Positions 45,035 to 53,496 of a stretch of DNA of 64,000 bases are shown in pieces. The notes under the pieces were generated by a model, which had not been told where the DNA came from, did not search any database, and saw only the letters and a program-made list of their open reading frames with translations. The position numbers and the translations under genes are program-made. The stretch's first letter is position 1. Every line of letters begins with the position of its first letter. Source of the stretch: JBCCIM01 sp965263205 (lineage in GTDB: Bacteria; Bacteroidota; Rhodothermia; Rhodothermales; JAHQVL01); NCBI GenBank assembly GCA_965263205.1, contig CBDHHF010000025.1, forward strand, positions 186,001 through 250,000. The letters run 5' to 3'.

Positions 45035-46003
45035 ATGAACCCAGCCCTCGAGGTTTCTTCGACCCCATCTGACAAAGAAGCAAAACAAACCGACTTCACC
45101 ACCCCTTATGAAGGCAAAACTGCCGTCATCCACAAAATTGCAGTACTTAGCCTGACCATCATTCCCTTCATCGTTTTTGTTGGTGCAGTTGTTTATTACT
45201 GGGGAGAAGGCATTTCCCTGACGTCACTATTATTGCTGATTTCTTTCTATGCCATCACCACAATCGGCATTGGCGTGGGATACCATCGACTCTTTACCCA
45301 CAAAGGCTTCCAGGTCAAACCCTGGCTCAAAGCTACCCTGGCATTAGCCGGCGCATTTGCAATCCAGGGCCAGGTTATCAGATGGGTAGCGGACCATCGC
45401 AGGCACCATGCATTTAGCGACCGTCCAGGTGATCCGCACTCACCACATATCCACGAAGGCGAAACCTGGTTCGATATGATCAAAGGGTTTTGGTACGCCC
45501 ACATCGGCTGGTTTTTCGACCAGGAAGAAACAACGGCCTCTCGTTTTGCACCGGATTTACTAAAAGACAAAATGCTGGTTTGGATCGACAAAAATTACGG
45601 CTACTGGATTGTGTTGTCTTTTCTATTGCCGGGTCTGCTGGGCCTATTGATTACCCAATCGTGGACAGGTTTTGTTGAGGGCTTGATTTGGGGCGGTGCT
45701 GTCCGGGTCTTTTTCCTGCACCATGTGACCTGGAGTATTAACTCCGTCTGCCACGTATTTGGGTCGCGGCCTTACAAAACCCGGGATCTAAGCAGAAACA
45801 ACTTCATTTTTGGCGTCCTTGCGTTTGGTGAAGGCTGGCACAACAATCACCATGCATTCCCCGCTGCTGCGGTTCATGGCTTCCGCTGGTGGCAGGTGGA
45901 TATCAATGGTTATATGATCTGGGTATTTGAGAAGCTCGGGTGGGTCTGGAATGTAAATCGGGCAACCGATGCGCAGAAACAGTCCTCACACGTCACCCAC
46001 TAA
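45035..46003 (+). CDS. Acyl-CoA/acyl-lipid delta-9-type fatty acid desaturase
   Basis: 322 residues from ATG at 45035; an alternative GTG at 45026 adds three residues. All three histidine boxes that hold the di-iron centre are present: 'HRLFTH', 'DHRRHH' and 'GWHNNHH', between four hydrophobic membrane helices. The enzyme introduces a double bond into saturated acyl chains at the cytosolic face of the inner membrane, which keeps membranes fluid in the cold. The family (SCD/DesC-like) usually takes electrons from a ferredoxin or a fused cytochrome; neither is adjacent. Followed directly by a heptamer-repeat element. Confidence 0.94.
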   Translation: MNPALEVSSTPSDKEAKQTDFTTPYEGKTAVIHKIAVLSLTIIPFIVFVGAVVYYWGEGISLTSLLLLISFYAITTIGIGVGYHRLFTHKGFQVKPWLKATLALAGAFAIQGQVIRWVADHRRHHAFSDRPGDPHSPHIHEGETWFDMIKGFWYAHIGWFFDQEETTASRFAPDLLKDKMLVWIDKNYGYWIVLSFLLPGLLGLLITQSWTGFVEGLIWGGAVRVFFLHHVTWSINSVCHVFGSRPYKTRDLSRNNFIFGVLAFGEGWHNNHHAFPAAAVHGFRWWQVDINGYMIWVFEKLGWVWNVNRATDAQKQSSHVTH

Positions 46004-46005
46004 GG

Positions 46006-46055
46006 GCAAACAAGTTGCTTGTTTGCTGTTGAAGGTTACAAGTTTAAGGTTGAAG
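46006..46055. repeat. Hairpin plus heptamer repeat array
   Basis: A hairpin GCAAACAA-GTTGC-TTGTTTGC (46006-46026) is followed by four heptamers GTTGAAG, GTTACAA, GTTTAAG, GTTGAAG (46028-46055). The same composite, in reverse order, is at 17091-17140, which marks it as a defined element. It begins 3 bp after the desaturase stop codon. Confidence 0.85.
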
Positions 46056-46088
46056 GGTTTGTCCTGTTGCTCGAAGTTTATCTAGCAG

Positions 46089-46113
46089 GAAGGCCGGGTT
46101 AGATCCGGCCTTC
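46089..46113 (-). terminator. Hairpin overlapping the end of the regulator gene
   Basis: A perfect 9-bp stem, GAAGGCCGG (46089-46097) with CCGGCCTTC (46105-46113). The stop codon at 46099-46101 lies in the 7-nt loop. On the minus strand no real T-run follows, so it may be a weak terminator or mRNA-end stabiliser. Confidence 0.5.
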
Positions 46114-48354
46114 TGTTAGCATCAGGTCACTTTCGGAGCGATCCACGCGGCTGAAATACAAGGCCGTTTCGTCTGGTGAAACAGCAAATCCCCAGCGGTC
46201 GAAGTAGTGGATAGGGCGGACTGGAATATCGCGTACGTGAGTTGACTGCTGCTGTACTAGATCATACCGCCATACTTTTATATCCACGCTATTGCCCGGT
46301 GGTGTGAGGTAATACAATCCATCGCCGGCCAACGCAAAGAAAGAGGGATCAGCCTCAAGAAGCAGCGTTACAACACCCGTAGCGAGATTTTTCTTCCAAA
46401 TGCCTGTCGTATCAGGTCGGAGGAAATACAACGACGCGCCATCGCGAGATTCCCAGCCGGCTACGCCGCCACTGGCGGTTACAGGCTCCGCTTCACCAGT
46501 TGCCAGCGTCTGCCGCCATACTTGCCAGACTCCGCCCTGATCCGAACCATAGTACAAAGCTTTGCCGTCGCGTGACCAACTTGGGCGCGCAACCTGTGAC
46601 GACGCGGAGGTGATTTTTTGAGGCGTACCACCGGCTGCATCTATTACAAAAATGTCTGACTGTCCATCTTGCTGGGACTCAAAGGCAATGTGCCGGCTAT
46701 CCGGTGACCATGCAGGATAACGAACACCTGTGCTGTTCATGGTTGTCAACCGAATCTCTTCCTGTCCAGCGGCATCAGCCACCCACACTTCACTGTTGCC
46801 GCTACGCGTGGAGACAAAAGCAACGCGGTTGGTCGATGAAACAGACGGATGGAAATCTGAGCGTGTAGAGGCAATGACAGGTGCTTCGGGAAATGCCGCT
46901 GCCGCGGTGTCAGCTGCAACTGGGATACGCCATGTATTGACTTCATAGGTCCAATCGGTATACACCAGGCGGCGCCCCGTCCGATCGAGTACGAGACTAC
47001 CTGGATCGTCTACGCTCACCGCCCGAATCAGCTCAGGATCATATCTGCCAGAGACCCGCGTTTTCCATAATCCGTGCCGCTGTTCTCTATTCGAAGCAAA
47101 AACGATGGCCTCTCCATCTGCTGTCCAATCGTATCCAGTGACATTAACACCGTCTTGCGTTAGCCGCGTCGGCGTTGCGTTCTCGTCTTGCCAATCAAGC
47201 AAGTAAATGTCGCGGGTAGACCGGTCGATTGCTCGAACAAAAGCCAGCGTATTTCCATCTGGTGAAAATCGGGGGGCAATATCTCCAATAAAGGTGGATT
47301 TTGGCAATGTCAGCGTTCGCTGGGAGAGATCCTCAAAATGGAATAGTACGAGCCTCAGATTTCCGTCTTGTTCACCTGGTTCAGACACAACGAGCCCTTT
47401 GCCGTCAGGTGTCCAGTTGATCCCTCCCAGTGTACACGCAGCGTCTTTGATTTTGAGCCCCTTACCGCCAAAAGATGGAATTTTGTGGAGCACACAGCCA
47501 TTGCGGCCATACCAGAGATAGGCAATATGTTCACCATCGGGCGACCAGGCCGGCAACAGTTCAGCACCTACTTCATCTGTAAGCCGTACTGGTTGCGCCT
47601 CTCCAATCTGCTGTACAAATATCTGGGATACGTCGCCACTATCGGGGAAAACTACAAACGCTACCCGGCCACCATCAGGGGAAAATGCAGGCGAAATCTC
47701 AACACCAGATAAGGTTGTAAGCGGTTGCACCCGGTCTATCGTGGTACGCTGCACGCGCTGCGGCATCAACGTAAGCGCAAGTGCGAGTACAACGCAGCAC
47801 GCGGCAAGTGCAGTAACGTATTTTCTTCTGAATTTGCCGACACGTTTTGGATGCGCTACCTCTCGCTTGTGTTGGCCACCAAGACCATCACCAAGACCAT
47901 CACCAGAAGCTTCGCGACCAGAAATCCTACGGCCGGCAATGCCATCCCCAGAGGTTTGCGCGACACCATCACCAGCCGATCCATCGCCTCCCGGTAACCG
48001 GGCCGGCTCGGAAGGGGATACAACAGGGATGTCAACAGGAAAACGAACCGGCGCAATGAGTCTGTACCCTACGCTACGGATGGTTTCTATGTAAGCCGGC
48101 TTTTTAGGCGCATCTCCGAATAACTTCCGCAAATCGGAGATGGCGATTGTAAGCGAATGCTCTGTCACAAGTGCATCCACCCACACCTGCTCCAGCAACT
48201 GTTCTCGAGTCACCACACTGGGTGTAGCTTCCGCAAGCAACAGCAACACTTTCATCGTACGCGGTTCGAGCGATACCACCCCTTGCGCTCCCCTGATCCG
48301 GTTAAGCTGCGGCTCTACATACCAATCTCCTATGTAAAACGCTGTATCTATCAT
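46099..48354 (-). CDS. Membrane-bound ToxR/CadC-type regulator with TolB-like beta-propeller
   Basis: 751 residues. Residues 1-105 are an OmpR-type winged helix ('LEPRTMKVLLLLAEA', 'EQLLEQVWVDALVTEHSLTIAISDLRKLFG', 'YIETIRSVGYRL'). A Gly/Asp-rich linker (about 120-160) and a single membrane helix (~179-197) follow. The periplasmic part (~210-745) is a long row of PD40/TolB blades ('ISPAFSPDGGRVAFV', 'PAWSPDGEHIAYL', 'PRFSPDGNTLAFV'). One-component regulators of this layout sense in the periplasm and bind DNA from the membrane, as ToxR and CadC do. The signal and targets are unknown; the divergent gene at 48819 is the obvious candidate target. Confidence 0.92.
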   Translation of the reverse strand: MIDTAFYIGDWYVEPQLNRIRGAQGVVSLEPRTMKVLLLLAEATPSVVTREQLLEQVWVDALVTEHSLTIAISDLRKLFGDAPKKPAYIETIRSVGYRLIAPVRFPVDIPVVSPSEPARLPGGDGSAGDGVAQTSGDGIAGRRISGREASGDGLGDGLGGQHKREVAHPKRVGKFRRKYVTALAACCVVLALALTLMPQRVQRTTIDRVQPLTTLSGVEISPAFSPDGGRVAFVVFPDSGDVSQIFVQQIGEAQPVRLTDEVGAELLPAWSPDGEHIAYLWYGRNGCVLHKIPSFGGKGLKIKDAACTLGGINWTPDGKGLVVSEPGEQDGNLRLVLFHFEDLSQRTLTLPKSTFIGDIAPRFSPDGNTLAFVRAIDRSTRDIYLLDWQDENATPTRLTQDGVNVTGYDWTADGEAIVFASNREQRHGLWKTRVSGRYDPELIRAVSVDDPGSLVLDRTGRRLVYTDWTYEVNTWRIPVAADTAAAAFPEAPVIASTRSDFHPSVSSTNRVAFVSTRSGNSEVWVADAAGQEEIRLTTMNSTGVRYPAWSPDSRHIAFESQQDGQSDIFVIDAAGGTPQKITSASSQVARPSWSRDGKALYYGSDQGGVWQVWRQTLATGEAEPVTASGGVAGWESRDGASLYFLRPDTTGIWKKNLATGVVTLLLEADPSFFALAGDGLYYLTPPGNSVDIKVWRYDLVQQQSTHVRDIPVRPIHYFDRWGFAVSPDETALYFSRVDRSESDLMLTEGRI

Positions 48355-48365
48355 GGCATACTGAG

Positions 48366-48395
48366 TACAAACCCATCAGGATTGATGGGTTTGTA
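48366..48395. repeat. Perfect 13-bp inverted repeat (hairpin)
   Basis: TACAAACCCATCA (48366-48378) and TGATGGGTTTGTA (48383-48395) with a 4-nt loop, 11 bp upstream of the regulator's ATG and joined to the heptamer arrays that follow. It could be an autoregulatory operator or part of the repeat element. Confidence 0.75.
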
Positions 48396-48475
48396 GTTGA
48401 AGGTTGCAAGTTGAAGGTTAAGGTTTTTGGTCCTTGTGTTATAAAACCTTTAACCAGTAACCTTCAACTTTTAAC
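48396..48475. repeat. Two inverted heptamer repeat arrays
   Basis: Forward heptamers GTTGAAG, GTTGCAA, GTTGAAG, GTTAAGG (48396-48423) face four reverse-oriented ones (48448-48475: CTTTAAC, CAGTAAC, CTTCAAC, TTTTAAC) across a 24-bp spacer. The pair can fold as one long imperfect hairpin. Confidence 0.85.
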
Positions 48476-48598
48476 AGCTAGCGTATCAATCTGAGAAAAA
48501 CCCTGCGATCTTGAGATAACCTTGCGATAGTCTTGAGGATTGATGCCTACCACAACAGCTATACTTCCATCCGCATGGTAGTTTTATTCTGGTAAGGA

Positions 48599-48638
48599 GA
48601 TGCAAATGCGCATTCCGAGATGCAAACGCACATTCCGC
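48599..48638. repeat. Tandem 20-nt direct repeat
   Basis: Two adjacent 20-mers, GATGCAAATGCGCATTCCGA and a copy with three differences. The spacing of 20 bp (about two helical turns) would put both on one face of the DNA, as for paired operator sites; the divergent ToxR-like regulator is a possible reader. Confidence 0.65.
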
Positions 48639-48664
48639 GAAGTCGCGACCCGATCCAGGATTTA

Positions 48665-48780
48665 GCTACGGTGTGCTGTAGCAAGAGTGGCATACGGGGG
48701 TGATTTTTTGCCTGGCCGCAAACACCCCTGTATGTGCTCAGCTTAGAAACGGGTTAAGACCGATGGTTTTCCGCTTCTAA
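48665..48780 (+). promoter_or_regulatory. Three-hairpin leader before the DUF1579-like gene
   Basis: Three consecutive stem-loops lie within 116 nt: GCTAC/GTAGC (48665-48669 with 48678-48682), CATACGGGGGTG/CACCCCTGTATG (48691-48702 with 48723-48734, one mismatch), and TTAGAAACGG/CCGCTTCTAA (48743-48752 with 48771-48780, one mismatch). The last ends 38 nt before the ATG. I recognise no known riboswitch; it may be a new cis-regulatory RNA. Confidence 0.5.
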
Positions 48781-48818
48781 CGGATTCAAATACGTGTAAA
48801 CCCACTATAAAGTTGATC

Positions 48819-49931
48819 ATGAGAATTTGCAACTGCTATCCCCTTTTTCTTGCCCTACTGCTCTTCGCGATAATGCAGCCGGCCGCTGCCCAGCCCACCC
48901 ACGATGGCCATCTGTTCGATCAAGGCTTCGCATACACCGAGCGTAGCCCACGGGCCCCCGAAGCACTCGACAACATGAAAGGCATACTGGGGCAATGGGA
49001 TGTGGTATTCACCACGAACGTGACGGACGAAGAACCGCGCACGACACAAGGCATGGCAGAAATCACCTATATGAATCGTGGATACGCCTACATGAGCCGC
49101 ATCCATGTGCCGGCACACAGCGAGAACGAGGAACTAAACCTGCTACAATTCCTCAACTTCAGCCCATCGAACCAAACCTGGGTACTTGGTGAAGCAAATA
49201 GCTATACCGAACACATTGCGATGTACAACGGATCGATGCGCGGCAAAAAACTGATCCTCACCACAGCAATCCGAAAAGGCGGCACACCAACCCTCACGTA
49301 CCTGAGCGTCGAATATGTAATGCTTTCGGAAGACGCATTTTCTGTAACCAGAAAGCAGCGTATCAACGACGGGCAAGATTGGACTATTACAGAAAAGCAG
49401 GTATTCAGCCGGCGAACCTCCAGTCCTGATTTTATGCAGACGCGTAGCGATGGGGGCAAAGCCAACCCTAATCGTCCACCCGAATCCAGCCAGTTCGACT
49501 TCCTCATCGGTGAATGGCAATCGATGCACAAAATGAACCTGCGTGGCCAGGAAATTCAGTTTCCTGCACATGCCACGGCCGTCTATGCCATGAACGGACA
49601 CGCCATCCTGGAGCACAGTTGGTACGACGTAGATCCCTCACTCCCGGATGCAGCAACGAGCATTATCCGACTCTACAACCGTTCCATGCGGAGATGGGAA
49701 TCGCTTTACCTGGAAAACAGGGGAAATAACCAGTTATTCTTTGGCGGCCGGCAAGAAGGGGATAACATCGTGTTGCATAATTTCGAGGCAAACACCGCCG
49801 ATGCAACAATTCCCCGCTACGTGTTTCACGATATCAGCGATGATGCGTATGCGTGGTATGGCAAAAATAGCACAGACCGGGGCCAGACCTACAACACCTT
49901 CTGGGAAATCGCATTTAGCAGAAAAAAGTAA
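48819..49931 (+). CDS. Secreted DUF1579-like protein (two lipocalin-like halves)
   Basis: 370 residues from ATG at 48819 (signal peptide 'LALLLFAIMQPAAAQ'); a TTG two codons upstream is in frame but unlikely. Two similar halves each begin with the family's 'L-x-G-x-W' strand: 'MKGILGQWDVVF' near residue 57 and 'FDFLIGEWQSMH' near residue 228. The strands that follow ('ITYMNRGYAYMSRIHV', 'AVYAMNGHAILEHSW') fit DUF1579, a lipocalin-like barrel family common in Bacteroidota. It is probably periplasmic or outer-membrane-associated and binds a small ligand, which cannot be named. It has the structured leader described at 48665 and lies divergent from the ToxR-like regulator. Confidence 0.8.
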   Translation: MRICNCYPLFLALLLFAIMQPAAAQPTHDGHLFDQGFAYTERSPRAPEALDNMKGILGQWDVVFTTNVTDEEPRTTQGMAEITYMNRGYAYMSRIHVPAHSENEELNLLQFLNFSPSNQTWVLGEANSYTEHIAMYNGSMRGKKLILTTAIRKGGTPTLTYLSVEYVMLSEDAFSVTRKQRINDGQDWTITEKQVFSRRTSSPDFMQTRSDGGKANPNRPPESSQFDFLIGEWQSMHKMNLRGQEIQFPAHATAVYAMNGHAILEHSWYDVDPSLPDAATSIIRLYNRSMRRWESLYLENRGNNQLFFGGRQEGDNIVLHNFEANTADATIPRYVFHDISDDAYAWYGKNSTDRGQTYNTFWEIAFSRKK

Positions 49932-49988
49932 TCCCACATCGTTCATAAGCCACCTTAAGGCAACTTAAAAGGTATCAGGTCCAAAAAC

Positions 49989-50009
49989 CTAGATCCTGCA
50001 ACCTTTAAC
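49989..50009. repeat. Short heptamer repeat (GTTGMAR family)
   Basis: On the minus strand GTTAAAG, GTTGCAG and a decayed third unit, between two convergent genes. It is a shorter member of the family seen at 17091, 34899, 44103, 46028 and 48396. Confidence 0.6.
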
Positions 50010-50046
50010 AACAAATGGATCAATCCTGCACAATTTATCCGTTTGC

Positions 50047-51738
50047 TCAGGTGCGGGTAATGAGGTGCCAGAAAAAACTAAATTTGTCGGTGTGCTGAAT
50101 GCTCAGGTATACGCCGGCAATGAAAATCAGGATAAACGGGTTGCCGAGCAACACCATGGTTGTTCGTAACACGCTCGGCCGGGTGATAATGGCGTAGTCG
50201 CGATACGCACGGACAATGGATAACACCAAGGCCAGCGTAAGCAGGACAAACACAGCAAGTGCCCATATTGGCGCATAGGTTTTATCGAGCGTGCTTATCA
50301 CAATGGCAGCAACCATCGCGATAATCACAGGCCATTGGGGCCAGACAATCAGCATGAACGTTTGTCCCGGCAAGAGCCTTCGCCGGCTGCGGGCTGTGAT
50401 AGCTGACAAAACGGAGGTCCAGATGGTTATGGCCACAGCAAAGCAACTCGCCAGCACCAAGGTCATGATCAATTGGTTGGACAGCAGAGCAACCAGCGTA
50501 GTGCGCGGCGTGGCCGGCATCCACCGCACCAGCGCAGAAAACGCCTCCGTCACCCGCACTGTATCCAGAATAACAGCGCCGGCAATACCAAAGGACGTCA
50601 TAACAATTAAAAGCAACAGCATGGTAGGGCCAAAGAGCAACTCACGCCCTTCTTCTACCGCAGATCGATAAAATCCGTGTGCCCCAAAATATCGGCGCAC
50701 ATTCGGTCCAAATCGCGGGAAATAAGCAAAGCAAAAACCGAGCAGCGCAACAGTTAACCATCCCAGCAGAATAATCCACGACGCACCCGGTTGTTCTTCC
50801 TGGCCAACCGGAAACGCAAAGACCTGCTGCTCCCCCGTATAAATCCCTTTAACCACATGAAACGAAGCCCGACTCGTCCCGCGGTTGGTTTTCAACCCAT
50901 ACGGATGGCGATAAGGGTATTTGAGGTTATGGGCGATGGACGGATAGGCCAGCCGGATATCGCTCCAGCGATACACAAATACCGAAGCAAGATCAACCGG
51001 ATTAGTCGTTGACAATAACTGATTCAGATTGTGCTCAAGGTAACGTGCCTGGTAGGCGGGCGAATTGAGGAGTTTGTAGCCGTCTCGATCTTCGTCAAAG
51101 GCATCCACCCAGGTCCCGACAGCTCCAAACCCAATGGGTGCCTGCGGGTGCGACCGTTTCCACCGATCTACCATGGCCGGCAAATCGGTTTTGTTCAATC
51201 CATCGATGAGCACATAATCAACCGAACCAGCACACTGGTCGTCTTCGATGAATGTTGTTTCGTAATAAAACCGGACAGGAAGTCGTGATAGCCGGCGCGC
51301 CTCGGTCACGATGGCTTCAAAAAATGCACACGTAGCCCGTGCGCTGGTATCCACATGCCGGGCAAGACCAATGTCTCGCACAGATGCATGCTGTTCTGCC
51401 CAGGCCAACAGGTCGCGGGCCAGTTTCAGTGCTGTTTCCAGCGTATCTTCAACGGCGCTTTGGGAGAGATAGGAGAAAGGCAGGTCCTGGTAAAACTGCA
51501 AGCCCAATGAATCTGCCAGCGTATACAATGCCGGCTCGTTTAACAATGGGGTACGAACCGCTTCAACGCCTGCGGCTTCGATTTCAAGCAACTCGGCCTG
51601 GGCGCGCAATAAATTCGAAGGCGGATTCCAGACTACGCCACGCACGGGTTGGGCCAGCAAAGGCGGAGACACTGTGCCGACACATGCAAACCCGCAGAGG
51701 AGCATGAAAACGGTAATATGGTACCTGAAGCCTGGCAT
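50047..51738 (-). CDS. Membrane protein with N-terminal glycosidase-like domain
   Basis: 563 residues from ATG at 51736-51738; the frame is open to 51768. After a signal/anchor segment ('VFMLLCGFACVGTVSPPLLAQ'), residues ~30-300 resemble the TIM-barrel of glycoside hydrolases of the GH2 type ('LLEIEAAGVEAVRTPLLNEPALYTLADSLGLQFYQDLP', 'FYYETTFIEDDQ', 'DYVLIDGLNKTDLPAM'). The C-terminal half has about six membrane helices with a Yip1-like look. The acid/base residues of a glycosidase cannot be confirmed by eye. It would place a carbohydrate-handling domain on the periplasmic side of the inner membrane. It lies downstream of ftsZ but behind a terminator, so it is not part of the division operon. 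Confidence 0.65.
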   Translation of the reverse strand: MPGFRYHITVFMLLCGFACVGTVSPPLLAQPVRGVVWNPPSNLLRAQAELLEIEAAGVEAVRTPLLNEPALYTLADSLGLQFYQDLPFSYLSQSAVEDTLETALKLARDLLAWAEQHASVRDIGLARHVDTSARATCAFFEAIVTEARRLSRLPVRFYYETTFIEDDQCAGSVDYVLIDGLNKTDLPAMVDRWKRSHPQAPIGFGAVGTWVDAFDEDRDGYKLLNSPAYQARYLEHNLNQLLSTTNPVDLASVFVYRWSDIRLAYPSIAHNLKYPYRHPYGLKTNRGTSRASFHVVKGIYTGEQQVFAFPVGQEEQPGASWIILLGWLTVALLGFCFAYFPRFGPNVRRYFGAHGFYRSAVEEGRELLFGPTMLLLLIVMTSFGIAGAVILDTVRVTEAFSALVRWMPATPRTTLVALLSNQLIMTLVLASCFAVAITIWTSVLSAITARSRRRLLPGQTFMLIVWPQWPVIIAMVAAIVISTLDKTYAPIWALAVFVLLTLALVLSIVRAYRDYAIITRPSVLRTTMVLLGNPFILIFIAGVYLSIQHTDKFSFFWHLITRT

Positions 51739-51884
51739 ACGGCAAGAAAAGGAAAAAGCAGGAAGCAATACACATCAGGCCGGCAAAAAACACGTCAAAA
51801 AACGCTACGTTGCCGCAATGCCCATCAGGGGCAAATACCATGCACTGTCCAACGCACAGCCATCAGCCTTGTTTTTTTTAACAT

Positions 51885-51922
51885 AAGAAACCCCACTCGC
51901 CAGGGTGGGCGGACGAGTGGGG
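51885..51922 (-). terminator. Terminator at the end of the division cluster
   Basis: CCCCACTCG (51891-51899) pairs with CGAGTGGGG (51914-51922) around a 14-nt loop; on the minus strand TTTCTTATG follows. It lies 130 bp past the ftsZ stop and before the next gene. Confidence 0.65.
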
Positions 51923-52051
51923 TAGCGGCCTTGCTCAGGGGCCGTAAAAGGACCGGAGGGCCCTCTAGTAAAACTGGAGTGCGATGCCGAGTGTCAAACG
52001 ATGTTCGATTACGCCAATGGGTTTTTCACTCGGCCATTGGCTATCGCTTGC

Positions 52052-53322
52052 CTAGTCGATCATTTTGCGGAGAAACGCAGGCACATCGGTGTTGCCTTTG
52101 TTGATGCGCTCCCGGCGTTCTTTCATCTCATCACCTTGCAGGCGATTTACCTTGCCGGCATCATCATCGTTACCCGCTTCCGGATCACGGTTGCCTGCAA
52201 AATTGATCGTGTTATTGCGGCGCTCAAAGGCTGGAATATCCAATTGACGCAGATTTTCTTCGCCTTTGTAGCTCATAAACGACTGTGGCGGCTCTTTGTC
52301 GAGCATCGAGTCGCGGTTGCGCGGCTCCGCTGAAGTACGGCCAGGCTTGTCGAAGCCCGTAGCAATAACCGTTACGCGGAGGCTGTCGCCCATTGCTTCA
52401 TCGATCACGGTACCAAAGATGACTTCTACATCATCGCCGGCCTCACGCTGGATAATGCTGGTCGCTGTGGTTGCCTCGTGAATACCCAGGTTTGAACCTG
52501 CCGTGATATTGACAAGTGCATTGCGCGCGCCGGCAATGGCTACGCCGTCGAGCAGCGGACTCGAAATGGCCTCGATGGCAGCGCGTTCTGCACGGTTTTC
52601 ACCGCTAGCAGTTGCCGCACCCATCAGGGCTGTGCCGCCGTTCTTCATGGTTGTCTCAACATCTGCAAAGTCAAGGTTGATCAAACCATGTACGGTAATC
52701 AGGTCACTGATCCCGCGGGTGGCGTTGTAGAGCACTTCGTCGGCTTTTGCAAACGCTTCGATCATGCTGGTATTGGGTTCAGCAATATCGAGCAGCCGTT
52801 CGTTTGGAATAATGATCAGCGTATCAACCTGCTCGCGGAGCAGTTCGATGCCACCCATAGCAGAATCCATACGCCGGCGCCCTTCACAATCAAAAGGCTT
52901 CGTCACGATGGCAACCGTAAGGATGCCGAGCTTGCGCGCAATGGCACAAACAACCGGTGCACCGCCGGTACCCGTTCCACCGCCCATGCCGGCGGTGATA
53001 AAAATCATTTCATAGCCGCGAATGAGCTGTTCAATTTCTTCGCGGCTTTCTTCCAGCGACTCCGCGCCTTTCACGGGGCGCGCACCTGCTCCCAAGACCT
53101 TTGGTCAGATTGCGGCCGGCCTGTACTTTGTAATTCGCCTTGTTGACATCCAAGCGCCTGCTTGTCGGTATTGATGGCGATAAATTCAACGCCATTGATG
53201 CCTTTGTCAACCATGTTGTTGATGGCGTTTCCACCGCCACCGCCAACACCTACAACTGCGAGCTTCGGCCCATCCCCCGAGTCGCCTTCAAATGTAAATC
53301 GTGAGCTTATTAAGGTATCCAT
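52052..53322 (-). CDS. ftsZ: Cell division GTPase FtsZ, two +1 frameshifts as given
   Basis: Three reading-frame pieces make one FtsZ of ~422 residues: 'KLAVVGVGGGGGNAINNM' up to 'AINTDKQAL', then 'DVNKANYKVQAGRNLTKGLG', then 'AGARPVKGAES' through 'GGGTGTGGAPVVC' (the tubulin signature) to the C-terminal 'DVPAFLRKM' peptide that binds FtsA. The span of 1271 nt is 3 x 423 + 2, so exactly two extra bases are present, at 53150-53154 and 53091-53096. FtsZ polymerises into the division ring and is essential, so a true double frameshift is very unlikely. A GGAGG ribosome site precedes the ATG. It is last in the dcw order. Confidence 0.95.
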
Positions 53323-53496
53323 GATCCCTCCAGTTTTACAGTGCGATGACTTCGCGTTATGAATGATCGAGCTGAGCAGGCCCGATAAAATTTCAAATTG
53401 AGCATTGAAAATTGCTGAAAACTTTACGTCGAAAGTTGGCTTTGAATGGGTTTGGCTTAATCAATCAACCCACAAAACTCAGCAATTCGATTTGGG

